64,000 nucleotides of DNA, from assembly GCF_020882245.1 (NCBI RefSeq), contig NC_083597.1:24096652-24160651 (forward strand), written 5' to 3'. Of this stretch, positions 1-11,910 are shown piece after piece. Position numbers and translations under genes: made by a program. This DNA comes from Rhopalosiphum padi (Eukaryota > Arthropoda > Insecta > Hemiptera > Aphididae). The notes below the pieces were generated by a model. That model had not been told where the DNA came from and ran no database searches. It saw nothing but the letters and a program-made list of their open reading frames with translations. Within the stretch, counting starts at the first letter, position 1. Every line of letters begins with the position of its first letter.

Positions 1-2057
1 TCATCAATTACATGAGCTTGAGTTGTTATAAGACAAGTAGCATATGAAGAACGCACAAGAATTCGAAGCTTGTATAAAAAAGTAACAACATCCATATCAT
101 TAAAATCCCAAATTGGTGAAAACAGATTACTAATTGTTATTCTTAATACATGTCTCTGTTCAACGGGAATTTTTGTACTAAAACCGCCTTTAATTATTAC
201 TGTGTTTATGTGTTCTAATAATTCAGAGTAACTGGTACCTATTGATGAAACAAAAACAAGATAATACTTACAAATAACTTCTATATACATATGAATTTAA
301 TTATTTGGTATTTGTTATCGCCCTGTCAGTACACCGCATAAAATTTATCGCCACGCCTTAAAGTGTGCTGTTAATGTTTCTACAATTATCATATTTAGCT
401 CGTGATGGATGACCTATAATTAAAAATATATAAGACCAGGCTCAATAATATTGTGAAATTGTTGGAAAGCTTACAATAATTTGCAGCAAGCAGGATACCA
501 ATACAATACTGTTAACCATAGTTATAATTTTGTTGATCTGGACACAGGGGTACACACCCAAAACATCAAGAGGTTGTGGGGTTCTGCTAAATGGTAAAAT
601 AAAAAGCATCGTGGAACAAAAAAAATTTTTCTGGAATTATTTGACAAAATTGATGTGGAGAACACGTCTCGGAAAACAATATACATACATTTGAAATTAT
701 TTTAAAAGATATATTTGAGTTCTGGCCTCTATTCTAATTATGATAAAATAAAAATATTATACCTGTAATTACTTATATATTTATACATATTTTTTTTAAA
801 TTTTTAAGTATAATACATTTATTTTTTAACCTTTTATTATTTATAATAAATATAATTTATTTTATTTATGGCGGGAGATAACAAACAAGTACCATTTTTA
901 TAATTATCTAAGTATAAAACAAATAAACCGCTAAATTATTTTAAAAAAAATGACATAATTAATAATTGTGATAAATATTATATTTAGAAATAAATGTTTA
1001 TTCTTTAATAATTATAACAATGTAATTTTAATAGTTGTCAGTTGATACTATGTATTATGTAAATACCTTGTGATTTATCGACTGGCCAGCATCTAATGTT
1101 TTGTAATTCATTAACAGGAAGTTTAGCTGACATATCAAATGTATGTCCAAAAGATATGGATGTATGATATGGTTTGGAATCATATATTGGATTTTGGCTA
1201 TAGCGCCAAGCTATTTTAAAATCCTCAGCAACAATATCAGTTGGTTGAAAACTATCTTCATGAATTGGCTTTGGTAAGTCATTTGCCTAGAACAATAAGC
1301 AAACTAAAGAAAAAATTGAAACTTATTCTAAATAATTACCAAAACAATTTTTTTTGTTATTTATCCAAAAAAAAAAAAAAAATATTAACTATAGCTGTAA
1401 ATTTTTTTTTATCATACATTAAAACATAATTGGATTATATACAGTTTTATATTCGAAAAACAATTAACTCAAAACAAAAAAAATAAAAAAAATTACAATT
1501 GTTCCAGGTTTCCTTTCGACATCAGCAATTAAAATAGAATGATCACACACAATTCCCTCAGCTATAAAATGTTTTGTAATCAAATATGCATTTCGACCAT
1601 AATTTTCTTCTTCTACAAACAAAAACAAAATAGCTACAATAAATATATTACTGTTTAAAAGCAATAAAAAAATATATTAGAACATAAAAAGTTGCCATAA
1701 TAATATGCTTAGTATACACTAAAAAGAAATTATAAATACATACCCACAAGAGCTACGGTTCCTATTGGAATACCTCCATCTAAACAAAGCAAAGAGCAAA
1801 AAATTAATCTACATAACAGTTGTGGTGTAATTTAATACACAAAAAATTAAAACAAAACAAAATATAAATATCACAAGTAAACTTTAAATGTATTAATATT
1901 GTATAATACACAAATGTATGTCCTTACCCAAAACTGCATCCAGTGATACTATACCAGTAGAAATTAAAATTTGATTTTTTGTAACTGATGTTTTAGTACC
2001 TTTTAACTTTAAACTTTTTCTTTGACTAATAGTATGTGACTGCAAATTCAACGACAT
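1..2057 (-). CDS. ELP4: Elongator complex protein 4 (ELP4), 5' part, runs off left edge
   Basis: ELP4 is one of three RecA-like subunits (ELP4-6) of the Elongator accessory ring, needed for wobble-uridine modification of tRNA. Exons in transcript order: 2057-1928, 1779-1744, 1612-1497, 1286-1067 and 238 to beyond position 1. All introns are GT/AG and the frame stays open, giving 246 codons before the edge. Family signatures are visible: STGIVSLDAVL near the start, GGIPIGTVALVEEENYG, then KHFIAEGIV, FKIAWRY, FGHTFD, and finally YKLRILVRSSYATCLIT, which matches the conserved stretch of other ELP4 proteins. The ATG at 2057 is chosen because it begins an open exon with a good donor; a longer in-frame extension upstream has no support. 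The C-terminal part lies outside the window. The 828-bp last visible intron holds a Merlin transposase remnant. It is divergent from TFIIB. The family call is secure; only the start is uncertain. Confidence 0.9.
436..672 (+). mobile_element. Degenerate Merlin (ISXO2-like) transposase C-terminal fragment
   Basis: Lies inside an ELP4 intron, opposite to the gene. The plus-strand translation gives NCWKAYNNL, then TVNHSYNFVDLDTGVHTQ, then RLWGSAKW, a stop, and NKKHRGT. This is the typical C-terminal half of Merlin/IS1595-type DDE transposases (the conserved WKAY..L, TVNHS.NFV and THTQNIE.LWG blocks). At least two in-frame stops are present and no N-terminal half is seen, so it is dead. I did not identify terminal inverted repeats. 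Confidence 0.75.
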
Positions 2058-2801
2058 AATGGAAAATCTGATCAGGTGTTTCAAATTACACTAGGTACTA
2101 TACGTAGGCAAACAAAATTGGAAACATAAACATAGATTGTACACTTAATATAAAATATATTTAATCTATGACATTAATATTAAATACATATAAGTATAAA
2201 AAATGCGTTGTTATAATTATAATAATAATTAACAAATATTAATTTATAGTTGGACACCTACTTCCTATAGTTCGTAGTTTGTAGTGTTCGTACTTCGTAC
2301 CTTTCTAGAATAGTAGAATACTAGAATAGTGAATACTGAATACCTATACCATTTCAAATATTTCAATATTTTATAAGAATGTTTCGATCATTCTCTAATG
2401 TTCATGGTTTTGGTTATCTAGACGTTGATAACAGACCGGTCTTATCGTTCTATACTACTATCACAGAATAACATTAACGTAACCATGTTAAGGTATACTA
2501 GATTTAAACCATTAACCAAGTAAATAAAAAATGATATGAATTATAGTCACGACCACGGTCATGACGTCGTCATGTCGATTTGATTCAGTAACACAAAATA
2601 TGATAATGGATGTACTATTTAATATTTATTATTTAGAAAATAATAATTATTATTAAAATTTAATGGCACGAGATAAACTATTATTGTGACTATTTTTAAA
2701 TTATAATCGAACTTATGAAAGTTAACTGATACAAAAAATATAAATTAAATCATTTATGTAACAATTTTGTTTTAATTTTTGCAATACTCAAGTTCAGAAT
2801 A
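2058..2801. promoter_or_regulatory. Shared upstream region of divergent ELP4 and TFIIB
   Basis: This 744-bp spacer separates the start codons of two genes transcribed outward. It must hold both core promoters and both 5' UTRs. It is AT-rich with a slightly less AT-rich middle (about 2250-2600) containing short direct repeats built on 'agtagaatactagaatagt'. No clear TATA box or known element could be assigned, so no separate sites are called. Confidence 0.4.
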
Positions 2802-3820
2802 ATGTCGAAAAATCTAGGTGAGTTTCGAGTTTGTTTATAAGTATTATGTTTATATTCATGTTGTGTTATAATTTTAAACATTTTTTTTTTTTTGGTATAG
2901 TGCAATGTCAACAGCATCCAGATGCCCCGTTGATTGAAGATTATAGAGCTGGCGATCAAATATGTTCAGAATGCGGTCTTGTGGTTGGTGATCGAGTGAT
3001 AGATGTTGGTTCTGAATGGAGGACTTTCAGTAACGACAAAGGTAGCAATAGTGCTGATCCTTCGCGTGTTGGAGGGGCTGAAAATCCATTACTTAATGGT
3101 TCTGATTTGTCCACACTGGTTGGTCCTTCTAGGGGTGATGCATCGTTTGATGAGTTTGGTGGTATGAAGTATAAAAATAAGGGTATGGTTTGTTCAACCA
3201 ATCGTTCACTACTTAATGCATATAGAGAAATTGGCCTTATGGCTGATCGCATAAATTTGCCAAGAAATATTGTGGACAGAGCCAATGTACTGTTCAAACA
3301 AGTACACGATGGCAAAAATCTTAAAGGTCGATCAAATGACGCAATTGCGTCAGCTAGTTTATACATTGCTTGCAGGCAAGAAGGTGTGCCACGAACATTC
3401 AAAGAAATATGTGCTGTTAGTAAAGTTAGTAAAAAAGAAATTGGAAGAGTTTTTAAATTAATATTAAAGGCACTTGAAACCAGTGTTGATTTGATAACAA
3501 CTGGAGATTTTATGTCGAGATTTTGTTGTAACTTGGGATTACCAAACATGGTCCAAAGGGCAGCTACTCATATTGCTAAAAAAGCAGTTGAATACGATAT
3601 TGTACCAGGTCGTTCTCCTATATCCGTAGCGGCTGCAGCAATATTTATGGCATCTCAAGCATCTGATGAAAAACGTTCTCAAAAAGAAATTGGAGATATT
3701 GCTGGTGTTGCAGAAGTCACAATTAAGCAGTCATATAAACTGATATTGGCTAATGCTACTTTATTATTTCCAGAAGACTTTAAGTTTGTGACTCAGATTT
3801 CTGATCTTCCAACATCCTAA
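2802..3820 (+). CDS. TfIIB: Transcription initiation factor IIB
   Basis: TFIIB bridges TBP-bound promoter DNA and RNA polymerase II. Exons are 2802-2817 and 2901-3820, giving 311 residues, close to the usual 315. The start at 2802 is chosen because a 16-nt first exon followed by GTGAGT joins in frame to the acceptor at 2901 and restores the N-terminal zinc ribbon: C8-x2-H11 and C27-x2-C30. The B-reader/linker region (GDRVIDVGSEWRTF) is followed by two cyclin-like repeats, about residues 110-205 and 210-305, with the expected ARQEGVPRTFKEI and GVAEVTIKQSYK blocks. All but five codons lie in one exon, which is unusually compact. An AATAAA occurs at 3979. Identification is secure. Confidence 0.96.
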
Positions 3821-6616
3821 GTATTCCTGATGTATAGATGTTACTTATTCAACTAAACAACATTGATGGAAAATCCTACAAATATATTTTTCATAATTTT
3901 ATTGTACAATTTATTTTTATTAAGGCTTGGACTAAAAAATAAGAGGCTAATATATTGTTTGTATTTTTATTTTTATAAAATAAACAAATATTTGTCTTTT
4001 CTATGTAATATCTTTAATGTATAAATGGTACAATATACCAATAGTACAAACTACAAATACCCAAATCATACATTTTAAAAATTTGCAAAATATAAAATAA
4101 TACATATGTATGAAATTTAGATATTTAAAACAAAAACAATTTTGACAACTTTAAAATATTTAATGTTCCCTTATAAAAAATCAATATTTCTAATAAGTTA
4201 TCCATTTTTTAACTTATTCCCATTTAGTAGTTTCAATTTATTTTTATGGTTAATTATTGACTATATTTATTAATTGAATATAACAATGTGTCAATATTTG
4301 CACTTAGGTTATAAAACATGCCATATTAACCTAGGTATTGTAGTATAAAAGGAGTATTTTGATCTAGTAAGTAAATTTTGAGTGTTGAAAAAACTATTTT
4401 AAAAAATAATTGAGATTATTATATCAGCATAGAACTTTAAAGACAGTTTATAGGCACTAGGCAGTGCTTGACTTGGAAATATAACTAATTTTAAAAAAGT
4501 AGCATCCCTAGAATTTTAATATAACTCGCATAACCACTTTAAGGAAAAGGAAGGGTATGCTATGCTATTCTATTCAAAAAATTAGTTGAGTACTCAGTCT
4601 TCCATAAGTCAAGTACTATTTATAGATCAATGGCGGTTAGTCGCTACTTGTTTTCTGTACTGTATTCATAAATTAACAATGTTACAAACAATATATATAT
4701 ATATATGATATGGTAGTTTGACTAAGTACATAAGATATTGGACCATACCCTGTAAGTACTATTATTGTTATAAACTTATAACTAATTGTTGATAAAATAT
4801 TAAAATTGCAGTGACTATTTTCATGTCTTATAAAATCCTATATTTTAAAAACAGATGTATAAAATAATATTTATTTTAAATATCTGTGATTTTAAATCTT
4901 TGAACCCAGGCTGATTAGTGTAAGAAAGAGGTGATGATTTTTTTTTTTTATAGTTTAATTTGTATAGTTGACAAAGATTATTACACAGAATAGATGAAAT
5001 CTATTATGTGGTTAATACAAGTCTAATATTTATAGTATTGGCTTGTATTTCTGTCTTCGCCATGATGGAAAGTTTGCTTAGATTATTGAATTTTCCTTCT
5101 CAAACAAAAATTATGTGTTAGTTGTAGATTTTTTTTTTTTTTTTATTACTATTGTATTATTATATTTCATACTATTTTCCCCTTTTCTTTTAATATATTT
5201 ATTGATAAAATTTGGTAATATTATTAATCCCAGTAATGTTTTTTTTATTTTTTTATAGTTCCATACATCAGTGTAATAAATTATTATAATAGTATAATAG
5301 TAATACATTAAAATAACTAATAAGTATAGTCATATTATAGATCTATGATTATTATACAATTATTATTATTATTGACAATCAAATATATAAACCCAAATAC
5401 CCTGAAAAAAACGTGATACATATATTTAAACTTAGCATAAAAAAAAACATAATATATTAATATACAAATGTACCTAACATCAATAAATTGTTTTTTGTAT
5501 ACTTTATCATACAAATATCTACCAAATACCTTTACTAAGTTTTTAATATTAATGTAATCTGTATGAAATACTTTTTATTATATTACCTATAGTATATAGA
5601 TGTTTTATAAACCAATTTTTCATATTAATAAAAACATAAAAAACTTGCAAAATATATTAATCAAGATCTTACAATATCTTATTATGAAATATTACAATCA
5701 TATTTTCTACAAGATACTTTAAAAAAATATTTAAATAGAAATAATCTATGGAAATAATGGATTGACAGTATATTATAATATAATATTATATTTCATTTAC
5801 TTTAGACTACGCGAATTTCAAAATATTATGTATATTTAATCAATCTATTCCGTGATTTTGTCACAAACAAAACAAACATAAATTAACATAAAAGTTTAAA
5901 TATTTTTTATTTAGTATACAATTTAACATGAACGTTTGAACCATGACAAAATAATCTATAGATTATTTTGTCATGGTTTGAACTATAAACATGAAAATTA
6001 ATTTACAGTATTTTCATCACCCAACGGCAGGTAACAATCACAGAAAAAATAAATATTTATATTTTTTATATATATTTCGTTATCGGAATAACGATTGTTC
6101 TGTGCCCTGTGGTGGTATCACTATCTTAAATCGTGGGTGGTATCATCATTTTTAACAGCCACATTCGGAGTAACTGATATTCGTAGTAATTTATTCGGTG
6201 AAATCACTTTTCGTGGCTATGGTGTTTTCCTATACAAAAACGTAGAATGAAAAGAATAAAACTATGTACGCATGCGCATTCGGAACTCGGTCCTAAAACC
6301 ATAGAACTGTTGAAACTGTTAAGCTGCTAAAATGCTGCATTGCTGCTATAATCCGCTCGTAGCATGTGGCTTTCACGCATGATTGTTGTTATTGTTGATA
6401 GTATCAATATTCAATTGTCAAGTAGTCAAGTATACTTGATTTAATTGTATAAACTAAAACTATAAAACATTTAAAATTTGTTACCATATAATCAAATAAT
6501 TAAAAGTATAATTTGCTAATTTACTTTAACTTCAGAAAAGCTATTTCGTTTTAAAACTATAAGAAAAAGTAGAACGTTTTAATTTATTTGTGAATGCGTT
6601 TAATAACCTGACAATA
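3821..6616. other. AT-rich intergenic spacer TFIIB-UTP4
   Basis: Contains the probable TFIIB poly(A) signal (AATAAA at 3979), long A/T runs, a short AT microsatellite near 4690 and a perfect 40-bp palindrome at 5939-5978. The last 500 bp (about 6080-6610) are less AT-rich and should hold the UTP4 promoter. No coding region is supported. Confidence 0.5.
5939..5978. repeat. Perfect 40-bp palindrome
   Basis: The left arm aaccatgacaaaataatcta is followed immediately by its exact reverse complement, with no loop and no mismatch. It lies about 640 bp upstream of the UTP4 start codon. It could be a foldback or MITE core or a cruciform-forming site; no flanking target duplication was recognised. Confidence 0.9.
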
Positions 6617-9600
6617 ATGGGTTCATTCGACGTGCACAGGGTGAATTTCTTTTCGCCCGAACTTCTTTCGATCCAATGTATGGTCGTCGAAAACGAGACA
6701 CAAAAGCTAGCCATAGGAAGGTAGGTACATCACTGATTAATGTTTTGCGTTTGCTGACTAGTCTATTCGTTTTGGTCTATAGGTCAAACGCGTCAATTGA
6801 AATATGGGATGTCTCATATAAGCCACACATTGACAGGACGTTGATATGTGACAGCAGTGTCGAAGGTCTTGCTTGGTATAAAGGGAGATTGTTTAGCTGC
6901 AGCGCAAATGGCACTGTTACGGAACACGACCTGCATAGTCTATCGCCTTTGGTGAGTAGTAATTATACAAATTCACAAGTGATTTGTTCTGAATATTTTC
7001 ATTCATTATGATTGTCTTTTAGTATAATAAAACTGTAACATCTGGATCGTGTTGGTGTATAGCTATTCATAAAGACAGTGGACGTTTAGCCGTGAGTTTA
7101 AATTTTCAATACGATCAAATTTTTATTTTATTTTTTAATCAATGTATAACCATACATAGGCTGGAACTCAAGATGGTTATATTAATATATTTGAAATAAC
7201 GTCAGACGGTTTGACATATGATAGATTAATGGACAAACAAGAAGGTATAAGAATATTTTATTACAATACCTTGTTTATTTAAAATTACAAAAATATTATT
7301 TTATAGGTAAGATAATTTGTATTTCTTGGGATTCAAGCGGTGAATGGCTGGTTACAGGTTCCATAAATGCTTTACGTATTTACAGCCGAAGAAGTGGTCA
7401 TGCTCTACATAAACTTCCAACTGGTCAAACCGATACAATTGTGTCATCAATAGCAGTCACCAATGACTTCACAATCATTAGTGCTGATTCTCGGTAAAAA
7501 TAATCTTTTAATATATTAAATGTCCATTTTTTACTGTTTTTTGACATTTTTGTCATTTATGTTATGTTGTAGTGGTAAATTATGTTTTTGGGATGGAAAT
7601 AAAGGAACAAATATTGCCAATTATCAAGCACTAAAATCAATTGCACTTATAGTATGTTTAGATGAATCACAGACTAAAGTTTATTGCAGTGGTTAGTATT
7701 TATTGCTATAATTTAAAGAGATATTTGCAGTTTGCATCCATACTAAAAAATAGCATGTAAATATTATGTATGTAGACTAAATATAGAGATAATTGTTTTA
7801 TATAATGATAATTATACATAGAAGATTTTTTTTAATTTCAAATCTATAACTAGATTAATATATATATATATAAGGTAATTTAAACATTTAATGAATGTTA
7901 CAACTCCTTAACTGTCATAGTAGATGTTGGCTTCTTAACTAGGATTCTACACTGTGTTTATTTTTGTTTTATAACAAAAGTTCTTTAATATTTGCAAAAG
8001 TTTAAATACCTTGTTTTTATTAAATAAAATTTATTGTAAATTATGGTTAAGCATAAAAAATTATAATGAATTTATACAAAATTAATAAGTACTGAAAACA
8101 GTAAAAAGAAATTTACACTTATACCTTACTCATTAACTATTTAATATTTTTAGGTGTTGATCCACTTATTGTATGTTATGAGCTGATATCCATGAAATCA
8201 GACATGAGTGTTGAATGCAATAAATGGGTAAGAAGCGTTCAACTAGTGGCACATACAGTAGAAGTACGATCATTAGTTCATTTTAAAGGGAAACTATTTT
8301 CAGGAGGTAATTATATTATGTTTATATTTTTGCTACATCATTTATAGGAATAATATTTATTGTTTTATAGGAATTGATGGATACTTATCGGTGAGCAGCT
8401 ATCCTCCAAAACATATGGTTAAATACCCTCCATTGATGTCTGTAAGTTATTTTTCTTTAACTGAACAAGTTAAATATATTTACAGAAGCTAAATGATTTT
8501 AATACTTTAATCTTAATTTCAGTCAGCTATATCTTTAGCATCAGATGCTCGTTATGTGTTGATGTTACATCTAAGCCATTTAGATGTATGGTATTTAGGT
8601 GATAAACATAAGTATGAAAACAAATTATCAAAACTGGTAACCATAAAATATTCAAAAAATGACTATGTAAGATGTTCAGCCATTTCACCTGATGGCACAT
8701 GGGTCGTTTATTCAACTGAAGAAAAACTTAAAATATTTAGTTTAATTATGGTACGCAATATATTTTTTTCATCGATAACAATTTATTTTTCAGTTTCAAT
8801 CTAGTTTTAAATTGTTCATTACATTTTTTATTATGTAACTTAGGATTCTGTCACTTGTGAACCAATGATTAAAAAAACTGGCATCCAACCAGTTGATTGT
8901 GATGTTTCCACCCAATTAGCATTTTCGTCTGATAGCAAATACTTATGGTTTGCTACCAAACACGAAAATACTTTGGTTTGTTTAGAAATGTCTCACAAGT
9001 TTGATTTATCAACAAAATACTGCATTGACACTAGTTCTTGTAAGTTATAGATTTTCTTGTCCTAAGCTAGAATTATATTAACTATCTATTAATTTATTGT
9101 TTATAGATTTTAAAGATTTAATACATTTATTGGAAGTGTCTAAATGGAATAAATATGTTGTTGCAGCTGATAGAAAAAGTAATATTGTTGTGTTTAATGA
9201 AGGAAAGGTAAGAGTGTACTTCTAACCATAATTTATATTATGCTGAATGGTAATAATCATAATGGTTTGTTGGTTCCAGCATTATTGTACTCTACCGAAA
9301 TATCATTGTTCTCCCACAAGTATGAAGATTCATCCTATAACAGAAAATCTTGTGATAGCATATGCAAATCGAAATGTAATGACTCATTGGCCACCAAAAT
9401 AATAGCAATATAATTATATTTTATTTTATTTTTTCAGGTTGTAGAATATAGTTTAAGTAGACGAGAATACACTGACTTTTCAGAACAATTATTTTTAAAC
9501 CCACCTTCAGAGTTAATAAATAGATCATTTCCAATTAACTGTATTACATTTGATGCTTCTAGAAATGATTCTATTATTTTTTCGGATGATAATACTATTT

Positions 9601-11910
9601 GTGTCCTGACAAAAGATGAAGTGATTATTATTAAATGATAATATAACTTAAAAATAACCTTTTTTAATTAATATTATTATTATTATATTTTTAGAATAAT
9701 TCAAAAGATCCAGAAAAAAAAATTAAGAAACTAAAATCTAAACCCATTACATTTTCTCTTAAGATTATTCAAAATTATGAAGTGAGTATTAATCATAAAT
9801 ATTAATGTTTTTAATAAATAAAATTATTTACTCCGGCCCATAGGAGAACATTATAGTTTCGGCCATGCAGACTGTCAGCAGTGACAGATCTGAGGCACGG
9901 TTTTTTCCACTATATTTACATATTTTATAGCATTGAATATTTCCAATAAAATTAAATTACAAAAAATCAGAAGACTAATGTTCTCTCATGGGTCAAATGT
10001 CAGTTCAAAAAGTACCAGCACATTCAACGCTGTCAATTCCGTGAATTTTTGGCTGATAAATAAAATATCTGTGGTCCCGCATTCTCCCTATTCTCCTGAT
10101 CTGGGCCCATGTAATTTTTTCTTTTCCTGAGATTGAAATCTGCATTTAAAGGACAACGGTTTTATATGTAGAAGAAATTAAAGCAAATACGACAACTGAA
10201 CTTATGCTTCAACTTAAGAAAAGTTCCAAAGACTTGAAAACTGGCAAGGTCATTGGGACTATTGCATATCATTTGGAGTAGAGTATTTTGAATCCTAGTA
10301 CTTTTTGAACAAACCTCATATAGCTATAATTTGAAATGTACAAAACCAAATGATGCACTTAGTAGTTGTTTCTTGCAAAATCATGAAATATTATAAACCA
10401 AAAACCATCTTTGAAAACTAGTTGTTTTTAATTTTTGTTTTTTATATTTGAAGAAATTATTTATTTAATATAATAGTTAATTATAATGTTACTCACATAA
10501 TATGGTTTAGAAAATAAACGTTACACCATACTATTACCAAATTATTTTTAAATAGATTTTTTTATTTAAGCTTGATTATCTGAGGAGAACTCTACACCTG
10601 CACTACATCCTGCATGTGTTGTCTCCATTTTACAAACATACAACATTGCAACTTTGTGTTCAGCAGAACCATATATGTGTTTTTTTACCTTTAATATTAG
10701 AGTAAATTGACCTTTTATGAAACTTAAAGGCTAAAACATTTTATATGCTTAAGTGTTGGATTTTTTCAATATTTTATTTTTAAGCTAGATCTGAGTGTTT
10801 TTAACTTGTAGTATTTACAATTTTTATATCTTGCTAAAAATTAAAATATTGTAAAAAACAAATCTTTAAGCTTATATAATGTTCTTGCCTTAAAGTTTTA
10901 TATAAGTCAATTCACTCTTAATATTAAAGCTAATAAAATACAATTGATTTTGCTGAACACCATAGGCGGAACCAGAAGTGTTGTTCAGCATAATATGCAG
11001 AATATAAATCCCCCCACCACAATATGTGAAGGAGATTGGGAGAGGAGCTCCATAAAATTGCTAAAATGTTTTTAATAGTCACTTTATATTTAATAATAAT
11101 TAAGATTGTAGTATGTAATGAAGATATAACTGCTTTATTTATGTCATTACTAATAATAATAAAAAAAAAATTAAAAATATATATTAACGTAAATAAACTT
11201 TACTTTACTTTAATATTATAATGACATTCGTCTCTTAAAATCTATCGCTATTTTAAAATCGTCTATAACAGCATCAACATTGACTGCCATTTACCGTTCT
11301 ACCATCAATACCATCAAAGCATTCAATCTCTCTTGCTTCATGGTAGATCTTAATACTTTGGTCAATTTCGACCTCTCACAAATACAACTTGTTACTGGTA
11401 GTTCTTTGGAAATCATATTGATAATGTAATATTTGAAATGTAACCTCTAAATTTTTGCTCGACTTAAATTATAGCGGATCTTCGGGCCGGTCAGGGCGTG
11501 AAGCTGCATTTCTACACGCCCTGTAGCTCCGCCTATGCTGAACACAAAGTTGATATGTCATATGTTTGTAAGATTATATATATAATAATATTTTATTATT
11601 TTATTATATATATATTTAGTATTATGTTTATATGTTTGCTAGTTTAATATCTTCTTTAATGTAATTTATATACTTGCACTTAGCACTGTATAATAATGCT
11701 TACAATTGTACAACACATTGTATTATGCTTGCATTTTTATTTTTATTTTATCTTTTTCAAAATGAGTAATATTTGGTTTTTGTTATTTAGCACTTGGTGT
11801 TTTTTGACTTTTTAAATCGAGAAGAACTAGTTGCAGTCGAAGTAAATCCGTGTTCATTTGTAGAAAAGTTACCAGCTGTATACAAAAAAAAATTGTTTGG
11901 AATGACATAA
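6617..11910 (+). CDS. UTP4: U3 snoRNP-associated WD-repeat protein UTP4 (cirhin)
   Basis: UTP4/cirhin is a nucleolar tandem beta-propeller protein of the t-UTP/UtpA subcomplex of the small-subunit processome, needed for early pre-18S rRNA processing. Exons: 6617-6720, 6783-6951, 7023-7091, 7160-7244, 7307-7493, 7573-7691, 8154-8306, 8371-8441, 8523-8750, 8844-9039, 9107-9207, 9280-9375, 9438-9620, 9695-9781, 11791-11910. Every junction is GT/AG and phase-consistent, giving 655 residues (human 686). Signatures: N-terminal VHRVNFFSPE, ASIEIWDVS, CISWDSSGEWLVTGSI, VRCSAISPDGTWVVYST, VVEYSLSRREYTDFSEQ, and the family-typical C-terminal end LPAVYKKKLFGMT, matching the cirhin tail. AATAAA lies at 11949. 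The 2-kb last intron is filled with transposon debris. The neighbour downstream (nocte) is convergent. The call is secure. Confidence 0.95.
9933..10322 (+). mobile_element. Mariner-like transposase remnant with 3' terminal repeat
   Basis: In the last UTP4 intron. The plus-strand translation reads FWLINKISVVPHSPYSPDL followed by GPCNFFFS, the C-terminal catalytic block of mariner transposases (PYSPDLAPCDFFLF in intact copies; here the metal-binding Asp before FF is Asn). Downstream frames are broken. The segment ends at about 10320 with a mariner-type inverted repeat (agtactttttgaacaaacct). The 5' half and the left repeat are missing. Confidence 0.75.
10961..11537. mobile_element. Internally deleted hAT element inserted into the foldback MITE
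   Basis: Perfect 10-bp terminal inverted repeats, cataggcgga at the left and tccgcctatg at the right, are flanked by an exact 8-bp target duplication, ctgaacac (10953-10960 and 11538-11545). An 8-bp duplication is diagnostic of hAT elements. The interior carries a minus-strand hAT transposase C-terminal remnant. The insertion splits the right arm of the surrounding foldback element. Confidence 0.88.
11219..11420 (-). pseudogene. hAT transposase C-terminal (dimerisation) remnant
   Basis: The minus-strand translation from about 11420 downward gives KELPVTSCICERSK, then RSTMKQERLNALMVL, a stop, and VDAVIDDF. This is the LPVT.C.CERS / LRSTM.QERL.GL block of hAT (ZMYM1/KOG1121-type) transposases, including the C-terminal dimerisation region. 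A stop codon interrupts it and the N-terminal RNase-H part is absent. It lies wholly inside the 577-bp hAT element. Confidence 0.75.

Larger units (their letters stand above)
10581..11577. mobile_element. Foldback MITE family FB-TTAA, copy 1, interrupted by a hAT element
   Basis: The left arm starts at about 10581 and carries blocks shared with the copies at 19111 and 46635: tgcatgtgttgtctcc, tgtgttcagcagaacc, and atattagagtaaattgacc. The right arm is the approximate reverse complement (agtcaattcactcttaatattaaagc) and continues after the inserted hAT element as ctgaacacaaagttgatatg. The outer ends are degraded, so the boundaries are approximate. Confidence 0.7.

Noticed and set aside
1241..1429. 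62-codon plus-strand frame over an ELP4 exon
   Set aside because: Antisense to a clear ELP4 exon with conserved residues; ends in poly-A derived Lys run.
2956..3549. 197-codon minus-strand frame opposite TFIIB
   Set aside because: Shadow of the TFIIB exon; the plus frame is unambiguous.
4690..4710. Short AT dinucleotide runs here and at many sites as microsatellites of interest
   Set aside because: Expected in DNA of this composition; not informative.
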